The position numbers were made by a program, and so were the translations under genes. Below are positions 22,078 through 27,603 of a stretch of DNA of 27,603 bases, in pieces. Location of the stretch: positions 7,957-35,559 of the IMG/VR virus record IMGVR_UViG_3300002514_000103; one strand, given 5' to 3'. How positions within the stretch are numbered: the first letter of the stretch is position 1; the number at the start of each line of letters is the position of its first letter. The notes under the pieces are model-generated. The model ran no database searches. It was not told where the DNA came from and saw nothing but the letters and a program-made list of their open reading frames with translations. The stretch is from a virus.

Positions 22078-25000
22078 TTGTCTAAGAAGATACCCTTTAC
22101 AGGGCTGCACGCTCACAGTGGACTTAGCCTGAACGATGGGCTCGGCTATCCACAAGAGCACATGAAGTTCGCTTACGATAACGGAGCGGACGCTTTGGCG
22201 TTGACCGATCACGGACACATGAACGGTCTGCCATATCAAATTCTTTACACGAAAAAGTTGAGGGCTGATGGTAAGAACTTCAAGCCAATTTTTGGTGTTG
22301 AGGCATACTTCCTGCCGTCTCTTGATCTTTGGCGGGATGAGTATGAAAAGGCCAAACAGCAAAAGAAAAAGATGGGAAGCAATGAGGTGACTCTGAACAT
22401 TGAAGATGAGAGAGCCTCTAAACAAAAGGTGAAAGATATTCTCAAGAAGAGAAACCACCTTATCCTCCTTGCTCAGAACCAGCAAGGGTTGAATAATATT
22501 TTTAAATTAGTATCGGAGAGTTACAAAAGTGGTAATTTTTATAGGTATCCTCGCATTGATTACGATCTTCTTGGAAGTTATAACGAAGGCATCATTGCTT
22601 CTTCTGCTTGTCTTGGCGGTGTATATGCTGGGGATTACTGGGAAAATAGAGAGTCTGGCACAGATGCTGTTCTAGAGGCGATGCGAGACACTACTCGTCG
22701 GATGAAGGGCGTTTTCGGAGACAGGTGGTTTGGAGAGATCCAGTGGAACAACATCAAAGAACAACATGAACTGAATCAACATATCATACAGGTGTGTAAA
22801 GAGTTTGATGTTGATCTGATCTCTACCGCCGATAGTCACTATCCAAATCCTGACGCATGGAAGGACAGGGAACTCTACAAGCGAATCGGGTGGCTTGGCA
22901 AAGGTGGACTGCCATCTTACATGTCTTCTGAACTTCCTGACGGAGTTGAGGAGATCGGCTATGAACTGTATCCAAAGAATGGAGAGCAGATGGTAGAGTC
23001 CTATCACAAGTATTCGGATATGCTTAAGATGGACTATGATGACGAACTTGTTCTTGACTCTATCAAGCGCACTCACCATATCGCTCACGATCTGATTGAA
23101 GACTTCATGCCTGATAACGAAGTGCGGCTTCCAAAGTTTGTTGTACCAGAAGGGAAGACAGACATTCAGGCCTTGACCGAGAAGTGTATTGCGGGACTTA
23201 AAGAGTACGAACTTGATAAGAAGGAAGATTATGTTGATCGATTGAAAGAAGAACTGAGGGTTATTAAAGATCGTGGCTTTGCAAAGTATTTCTTGACTAT
23301 GAAGGCCATCGCAGACAAGGCAACGTCCGTTCAACTCACGGGACCAGGACGAGGATCTGCAGCGGGCTCGCTCGTTGCGTATGTGCTCAACATTACTCAG
23401 ATTGATCCTATAAAGTATGGGCTACTCTTCTCCAGGTTCTTAAGAAGGGATGCTGTTGACTATCCTGATATCGACTATGACGTTTCTAACCCGATGGAGT
23501 TGAAAGAGATGTTGATTGAGGAGTGGGGAGACTCGACGGTTGTTCCGATATCGAACTACAACACTCTGCAACTAAGATCCTTAATTAAGGATATTTCTAA
23601 GTTTTACGACATACCCTTCACTGAGGTGAACATTGTAACTGGCCGTATGATTCATGAGGCGACCCCCATTGCCAAGAAGAAGCACGGAATCAAGGCAGGT
23701 GTTTACTCTCCGACATTCGAAGAGGTGATGGAGTATTCTGAAAGCTTGAAGAAGTTTTTGGAAAAGTATCCTCACGTAAAGGTTCATGTCGAAGCCCTGT
23801 TGGGGCAGGTCCGATCTGTTTCTCGTCACGCTGGCGGCGTTGTGGTCGGTGAAGATCTCGACAAGTGGATGCCCCTCATGAACAGCGGAGGAGTAAGACA
23901 GACTCCTTGGAGTGAAGGACAGAACGTACGACATCTTGAGCCGCTTGGATTTATTAAATTTGATATTCTCGGATTAGCATCGCTCCGCATGATTGAGGGA
24001 GCGGTTCGACATATCTTAAAGAGACACCATAACAATCCAGATCCCACATTCGAGGATGTTAAGAGATACTATGAAGAACATCTGCATCCAGACAAGATAA
24101 ATCTAAATGATCAGAATGTCTATAAGAACATATTTCATGAGGGCAAGTGGGCAGGAGTATTCCAGTTTACAGAAAAGGGCGCACAAGACTTCTGCAAGCG
24201 AGCGAAGCCAAGAAGCATCATCGATATCTCTGCTATTACTTCGATTTATCGTCCAGGACCCTTGTCTGCCAAAGTAGACCAAAATTATGTAGACTCTAAG
24301 AATAACCCTGGTGGAATTGACTACAAGCACGGCGTTATCAAGGAAGTAACTAAAGAAACTTATGGGTACTTGATCTTTCAGGAACAGATTGCTCTTCTTG
24401 CACACAGGTTGGGAAAGAATGTCTCCCTCGATGAAGGTAACGCTCTCCGTAAGTTATTAACAAAGAAAGGTACAGGAGATCATGAAAAAAAGAAAACAAA
24501 AATCTACAAGAAGTTCGTCGAAGGTTGTCTATCTGAAGGACTTTCGCGAGGGGACGCCAACGAACTTTGGCAGAAGTTTGAATACTTCTCAGGGTATGGC
24601 TTTAATAAGTCCCACGCTGTTAGCTACAGCATTCTTAGTTATCAGTGTGCCTATCTTCTTAATTACTATCCCTCAGAGTGGATGGCAGCGTTTCTTGACA
24701 AGGAGCCAGAGAAGCGAAAAGAGAAAGCAATCAACATCGCCAAGTCCTTTGGATTTAATATTGAAAAGCTAAATGTCAATACGTCTGGGACTTTTTGGGA
24801 AATTTCGGAAGACGGCGAGACTTTAGTACAGCCGCTGACATCGATTAAGGGCTTAGGCAGCGCGGCTATTGAGCAGATTCTCAGCAACAGACCTTTTGAG
24901 AAGATAGACGATCTCTTGTTCAAAGAGGGCATTATTCATAGCAAGCTTAATAAGAAGGCTTTAGATGTCCTTTGTCGCGGCGGTGCGCTGGACAGTCTCT

Positions 25001-25488
25001 TTGATGAACGGTTCACAGGTATGAAACACTTATGGTCTGCTGCCATTGCAGATAGGCCGAAAACTGTTAAGAAGTTGGCTGAGAATATAGAAACATACGC
25101 AGAAGAAGGGGAGTTTTCCATAGATGAGAAGATCGCTTATTTATCTGACTTGACGGGCTTCTTCCCAATGCATCTTGTTCTGAAAGAGGAGACTCGAATG
25201 AAGTTGGAAGAGATGTTCGCGCCACCGATTTCAGAATATGATCCGGACTTACAACTTGTTTGGTTTATTCCAAGAGAGATAGTTAAGCGCAAGACGAAGA
25301 ATGGCAAGGACTATTGGGTCTTGAACGTGATTGATTCAAACAACATACAGACTCAGATTAAGTGTTGGGGAGTACGAGAGAAGGATCAAGTGTTCATCAA
25401 TCGACCCTATCTCGCTAAACTGGAATATGACGAGCAGTGGGGATTCTCTACTCGTTCGGTTTATTATAATCTAAAGTTGATAGGATGA
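22078..25488 (+). CDS. dnaE: DNA polymerase III alpha subunit, DnaE type (family C)
   Basis: A 1136-residue replicative polymerase. The PHP domain opens with LHAHSGLS (H11, H13) and LTDHGH (D44, H45, H47), so its metal site looks intact, unlike in E. coli. The palm contains GPGRGSAAGS and YPDIDYD (D464, D466), with the third Asp, D629, in IKFDILGL. Fingers, helix-hairpin-helix and an OB-fold (WFIPREIVKRKTKNG...WGVREKD) follow in normal order. The length is close to bacterial DnaE (about 1160). The start is TTG 22078, six bases after AGGAG. It is probably the main replicase alongside the small PolA. An active PHP domain could proofread, since no separate 3' exonuclease is seen. Confidence 0.93.
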   Translation: MSKKIPFTGLHAHSGLSLNDGLGYPQEHMKFAYDNGADALALTDHGHMNGLPYQILYTKKLRADGKNFKPIFGVEAYFLPSLDLWRDEYEKAKQQKKKMGSNEVTLNIEDERASKQKVKDILKKRNHLILLAQNQQGLNNIFKLVSESYKSGNFYRYPRIDYDLLGSYNEGIIASSACLGGVYAGDYWENRESGTDAVLEAMRDTTRRMKGVFGDRWFGEIQWNNIKEQHELNQHIIQVCKEFDVDLISTADSHYPNPDAWKDRELYKRIGWLGKGGLPSYMSSELPDGVEEIGYELYPKNGEQMVESYHKYSDMLKMDYDDELVLDSIKRTHHIAHDLIEDFMPDNEVRLPKFVVPEGKTDIQALTEKCIAGLKEYELDKKEDYVDRLKEELRVIKDRGFAKYFLTMKAIADKATSVQLTGPGRGSAAGSLVAYVLNITQIDPIKYGLLFSRFLRRDAVDYPDIDYDVSNPMELKEMLIEEWGDSTVVPISNYNTLQLRSLIKDISKFYDIPFTEVNIVTGRMIHEATPIAKKKHGIKAGVYSPTFEEVMEYSESLKKFLEKYPHVKVHVEALLGQVRSVSRHAGGVVVGEDLDKWMPLMNSGGVRQTPWSEGQNVRHLEPLGFIKFDILGLASLRMIEGAVRHILKRHHNNPDPTFEDVKRYYEEHLHPDKINLNDQNVYKNIFHEGKWAGVFQFTEKGAQDFCKRAKPRSIIDISAITSIYRPGPLSAKVDQNYVDSKNNPGGIDYKHGVIKEVTKETYGYLIFQEQIALLAHRLGKNVSLDEGNALRKLLTKKGTGDHEKKKTKIYKKFVEGCLSEGLSRGDANELWQKFEYFSGYGFNKSHAVSYSILSYQCAYLLNYYPSEWMAAFLDKEPEKRKEKAINIAKSFGFNIEKLNVNTSGTFWEISEDGETLVQPLTSIKGLGSAAIEQILSNRPFEKIDDLLFKEGIIHSKLNKKALDVLCRGGALDSLFDERFTGMKHLWSAAIADRPKTVKKLAENIETYAEEGEFSIDEKIAYLSDLTGFFPMHLVLKEETRMKLEEMFAPPISEYDPDLQLVWFIPREIVKRKTKNGKDYWVLNVIDSNNIQTQIKCWGVREKDQVFINRPYLAKLEYDEQWGFSTRSVYYNLKLIG

Positions 25489-25514
25489 GAGGCTAATTAT
25501 AATAACAATGGAGG

Positions 25515-25530
25515 GCTCATCGAAATGAGT
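25515..25530 (+). promoter_or_regulatory. Hairpin overlapping the start of a small membrane ORF
   Basis: CTCAT (25516-25520) pairs with ATGAG (25525-25529) around CGAA, with a G-T closing pair. The 3' arm is the ATG of the 32-residue ORF. It could hide that start codon. A T-rich stretch follows, so a weak terminator after dnaE is the other reading. Confidence 0.35.
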
Positions 25531-25623
25531 GGTTATTTTTGCACAGTCTCAATTGCTATGTTCTATGCGTTGATTTTTAGTTCAGCAATAGTTTTATACA
25601 AATGCTCAAGAAAAAAGAGGTGA
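25525..25623 (+). CDS. Small single-pass membrane protein
   Basis: A 32-residue ORF. Residues 3-24 form a hydrophobic segment (YFCTVSIAMFYALIFSSAIVL), followed by a basic tail ending KCSRKKR. This is a classic single-span layout with the C-terminus inside the cell. GGAGGG (25510-25515) is nine bases upstream. It fills the gap between dnaE and the zinc-ribbon gene and stops three bases before the next start. It might be a holin-like or membrane-modifying peptide. No homology can be claimed at this length. Confidence 0.5.
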   Translation: MSGYFCTVSIAMFYALIFSSAIVLYKCSRKKR

Positions 25624-25626
25624 TTA

Positions 25627-25908
25627 ATGAGTAATTCTTTAAGAAGAAAGATCGAGAGATCGAAGAAAAAACAAAAACAAAAAGATATCAAAGAAAAGAT
25701 GGGTCTTTTTGATAAGATTCCTGACTGTTGTTTAGTTTGTGAAAAAGCGTTTGACAAGAAGGACAAAGATATGGTATTCTCTTGGTACGTTATTGTACGA
25801 GAAGAGGAACAAAAAGTGAATCTTTATTGCCCAAAATGCTGGGAACGCGCAAAGCAGAAGATAGAAGATGTAAAGCAAGCATTAGCGGAGGCTGATAGTG
25901 ATAATTAA
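25627..25908 (+). CDS. Small basic zinc-ribbon protein
   Basis: A 93-residue protein. Residues 1-25 are strongly basic (LRRKIERSKKKQKQKD), which suggests nucleic-acid contact. CCLVC near residue 37 and CPKC near residue 75 give a zinc-ribbon pair. The C-terminal helix is acidic. GAGGTG lies just before the ATG. It overlaps the next gene by 11 bases. I associate this type of small protein with marine tailed phages, but its function is unknown. Confidence 0.7.
   Translation: MSNSLRRKIERSKKKQKQKDIKEKMGLFDKIPDCCLVCEKAFDKKDKDMVFSWYVIVREEEQKVNLYCPKCWERAKQKIEDVKQALAEADSDN
25751..25780 (+). promoter_or_regulatory. Possible internal promoter before the IMPDH-like gene
   Basis: TTGACA at 25751-25756, an 18-base spacer and TATTCT at 25775-25780, inside the zinc-ribbon gene and about 120 bases upstream of the IMPDH-like start. 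It may be a chance match in coding DNA. Confidence 0.25.
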
Positions 25909-26941
25909 TTCGGACGGTAGTCCACTAAACTTTAATAACAAGTCGGTTTGCTTCGATGATGTTCTTTTAGAGCCACAATACTCAGATATTAGAAGCAGAT
26001 CAGAGGTTGACATCGGAGGCAATCTCTCTAGACACCGCTTGGGCCTTCCGATACTTTCAAGTCCGATGGACACTGTGACTGAAGAAACAATGTGCAGAAC
26101 GATTAGAACTCATGGAGGACTAGGAATACTTCATAGATACAACTCAATCGACGATCAACAGAGAATGATCGAGAGTATGTATAATGATGTAGATGCTATC
26201 GGAGCAGCAGTTGGAGTCACAGGAGACTACCTTTTAAGAGCGCAGGCTGTCGTTGCAAGCGGCGCTTCAGTCTTATGTGTGGATATTGCTCACGGACACC
26301 ACGCTCTCATGGAGCATGCGTTAAAATCAATAAAAGATCGTTTTGGAGATACAGTTTGTGTCATTGCAGGCAACGTTGCCACCCTCAAAGGTTTTAATGA
26401 TTTATCCGACTGGGGTGCGGATGCTGTTAAGATTGGGATAGGAGGGGGTTCCATATGTTCGACGAGAATTCAGACTGGACACGGAATGCCAACTTTGCAG
26501 TCTATTATGGAGTGCTCTAAAAGCGATAGATCTGCAAAACTAATTGCTGATGGTGGAATAAAGAACAGCGGAGATATTGTAAAAGCTCTAGCGGCGGGAG
26601 CAGACTTTGTTATGCTCGGCTCTTTGTTGGCCGGCACAGATGAATCTCCAGGAGAACTTTTTGAAGATATAACAGGAAAGAAATATAAAGCCTATAGAGG
26701 AATGGCAAGTCGCGAAGCGCAGATGGACTGGAGGGGAACAGTTAGTTCTCTGGAAGGTGTAGCGACCACAATACCTTATAAAGGTTCTGTGAGCACATCC
26801 TTAAAGGATCTAGAAAAGGGAATAAGGTCTGGATTCTCTTATTCAGGAGCCAGAAACCTTGCAGAGCTTCAGGCAAGATGTAGGTTTTTGGAACAAACTT
26901 CTGCAGGTCAAGTTGAAAGCAGCACTCATATCTTAAGATGA
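25898..26941 (+). CDS. IMP dehydrogenase/GMP reductase family enzyme
   Basis: A 347-residue TIM-barrel purine enzyme without CBS domains. Visible motifs: SSPMDTVTE (54-62), GILHRYNS (76-83), CVDIAHGHH (127-135), AGNVAT (157-162), and the catalytic loop GGGSICSTR (182-190) with Cys187. A flap [10 protein letters not shown], then [13 protein letters not shown] and [14 protein letters not shown] follow. IMPDH converts IMP to XMP for GTP synthesis, while GMP reductase runs GMP back to IMP. The C-terminal segment looks IMPDH-like, whereas the length equals E. coli GuaC, so the choice is open. The start is GTG 25898, six bases after GGAGG. Its stop overlaps the next ATG (ATGA). Confidence 0.87.
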   Translation: MIINSDGSPLNFNNKSVCFDDVLLEPQYSDIRSRSEVDIGGNLSRHRLGLPILSSPMDTVTEETMCRTIRTHGGLGILHRYNSIDDQQRMIESMYNDVDAIGAAVGVTGDYLLRAQAVVASGASVLCVDIAHGHHALMEHALKSIKDRFGDTVCVIAGNVATLKGFNDLSDWGADAVKIGIGGGSICSTRIQTGHGMPTLQSIMECSKSDRSAKLIADGGIKNSGDIVKALAAGADFVMLGSLLAGTDESPGELFEDITGKKYKAYRGMASREAQMDWRGTVSSLEGVATTIPYKGSVSTSLKDLEKGIRSGFSYSGARNLAELQARCRFLEQTSAGQVESSTHILR

Positions 26942-27252
26942 ATTACGGAAAGATTGAAAAGAAAGTAATCTTTGAGGACACAGATAAGAGGCACGCAGAT
27001 TTGAAGATCCGCCTCTATAACGATGGCCTAAAACAAGGAGAGTTTTTTAGAGCAATTGTGAGTGGATATCTCGAAAAGGATGAAGATCTGCTAAAATTTT
27101 TAGAAAAATATAAGAGTCAAAGTAAAACTAGAATGGAGAAAGTTAATAAAATGTTAAGGGAAGGAAATAAAACTAAAAAGATATTTTCGCTAGACCCGGA
27201 AGAGATAGAAAACATATTCGATATCATAGCGGAGGAAAATAAAGATTTATGA
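26938..27252 (+). CDS. Ribbon-helix-helix-like DNA binding protein
   Basis: A 104-residue protein. Residues 19-45 read HADLKIRLYNDGLKQGEFFRAIVSGYL: a short strand, then a helix-turn-helix-length pair, the layout of ribbon-helix-helix repressors. Basic residues follow (KYKSQSKTRMEKVNK), and the C-terminus is acidic. It is coupled to the IMPDH-like gene by ATGA and to the sigma-like gene by another ATGA, so the trio is one translational unit. A regulatory role is plausible. The target is unknown. Confidence 0.55.
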   Translation: MNYGKIEKKVIFEDTDKRHADLKIRLYNDGLKQGEFFRAIVSGYLEKDEDLLKFLEKYKSQSKTRMEKVNKMLREGNKTKKIFSLDPEEIENIFDIIAEENKDL

Positions 27253-27494
27253 AATGTTACAAATTATGTGAATTAAACAAGGTAGAGTGTCCAGTAGATG
27301 ATTGCAGATATTGGATAGATTATGATGAGGACTTAAACTGTACAATGATTGCGGCAGATAAACACGGACCCATGACATTACGAGAAGTTGCAAAAAGATT
27401 AAAGGTGAGCTTTGTCAGAATTAAACAGATTGAAACAAAAGCAAAGAGTAAGCTATTTAAGAAGTGTCTTAAAAAAAAGGACATTTTTAGGTAA
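27249..27494 (+). CDS. Tiny sigma70 region 4-like protein
   Basis: An 81-residue protein. Residues 42-69 (MTLREVAKRLKVSFVRIKQIETKAKSKL) match the sigma70 region 4 helix-turn-helix, including the RIKQIE recognition helix that reads -35 boxes (R-V-R-Q-I-E in bacterial sigma). Regions 2 and 3 are absent. The N-terminus has Cys3, Cys7, Cys14, Cys19 and Cys31, which could bind zinc. It could be a phage transcription modulator that competes with or recruits RNA polymerase. A -35 recognition role is an inference. The start overlaps the preceding stop in ATGA. Confidence 0.75.
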   Translation: MKCYKLCELNKVECPVDDCRYWIDYDEDLNCTMIAADKHGPMTLREVAKRLKVSFVRIKQIETKAKSKLFKKCLKKKDIFR

Positions 27495-27566
27495 GTAATA
27501 TGAGAACTTTCCATTTTACTAGACTACTTACTTGTGGAATTTATTAAATTTTAAGGAGAATAAACC

Positions 27567-27603
27567 ATGGACAATAATAAATCTCTCTTGAACGAGGCTA
27601 CTA
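27567..27603 (+). CDS. Start of the next gene (partial)
   Basis: ATG 27567 follows a strong AAGGAG (27553-27558) at 8-base spacing and encodes MDNNKSLLNEAT before the window ends. Function unknown. The 72 bases since the previous stop are AT-rich and hold no clear promoter or hairpin. Confidence 0.6.
   Translation, partial: MDNNKSLLNEAT

Noticed and set aside
22672-23334. A 220-codon reverse-strand ORF inside the DnaE gene.
   Set aside because: It is antisense to conserved polymerase motifs, and its composition is what complementing those codons produces.
25477-25503. TTGATA and TATAAT after the DnaE gene as a promoter for the small membrane ORF.
   Set aside because: The spacer is only 15 bases, too short for good sigma70 use, although the -10 is perfect.
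27500-27547. A 15-codon ORF between the sigma-like gene and the last partial gene.
   Set aside because: No Shine-Dalgarno sequence and no coding character.
1-27603. CRISPR array, insertion sequence, integrase or attachment sites.
   Set aside because: No regularly spaced repeats, transposase or integrase motifs, or terminal inverted repeats were seen. The only clear repeat pair is the hairpin element around the FKBP gene.

Overview
The window is part of a double-stranded DNA tailed-phage genome. It is AT-rich, tightly packed, and every credible gene is on the + strand. The gene set is a tail/baseplate block followed by a T4-flavoured replication and recombination block (gp32-like SSB, UvsX-like recombinase, gp41/DnaB-like helicase, RNase H/FEN-like nuclease). 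It also has a B12-dependent ribonucleotide reductase, a GroES-like co-chaperonin and tRNAs for A-ending codons. Together these suggest a large phage, probably marine and probably contractile-tailed, infecting a Gram-negative bacterium. The host cannot be named from the sequence.

Layout. 1-8503 is the end of an unknown gene, a tape measure protein, a probable tube/baseplate protein, a LysM-type baseplate protein, a very large probable baseplate hub and an unknown 484-residue virion protein. The order tape measure, LysM protein, hub resembles PBSX-type contractile tails. A promoter-like site near the end of the last tail gene opens 8518-10634: a miniature family A DNA polymerase, a 16-codon ORF and an FtsZ/tubulin-like protein. 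10631-14393 carries the SSB, an SlyD-like FKBP isomerase, UvsX, a zinc-ribbon protein and the RNase H-like nuclease. The FKBP gene is bracketed by two copies of a covarying RNA hairpin. 14390-15678 holds a D12-class adenine methyltransferase with an apparently leaderless transcript, then tRNA-Leu(UAA) and tRNA-Ile(UAU) one base apart behind their own promoter. 15696-19494 is the helicase plus class II RNR. 19543-22010 is GroES-like protein, lytic transglycosylase and two unrecognised proteins, the second resembling a nucleotidyltransferase. 22078-25488 encodes a DnaE-type polymerase III alpha subunit. 25525-27494 has a small membrane ORF, a zinc-ribbon protein, an IMPDH/GMP-reductase family enzyme, a ribbon-helix-helix-like protein and a tiny sigma region 4-like protein. 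The last 37 bases begin another gene.

How it fits together. Most of a replisome is here (SSB, helicase, RNase H, recombinase, DnaE), along with nucleotide supply (RNR, IMPDH-like) and folding aids (FKBP, GroES-like). No clamp, clamp loader or primase lies inside the window. Promoters are near-consensus sigma70 type. In three of them the upstream gene's TGA stop lies inside the TTGACA -35 box, which suggests early expression by host RNA polymerase. The most interesting points are the tubulin-like protein, the coexistence of a shrunken family A polymerase with a DnaE polymerase, the repeated covarying hairpin, and the loss of zinc ligands in the SSB. No stretch over 300 bases lacks a gene.
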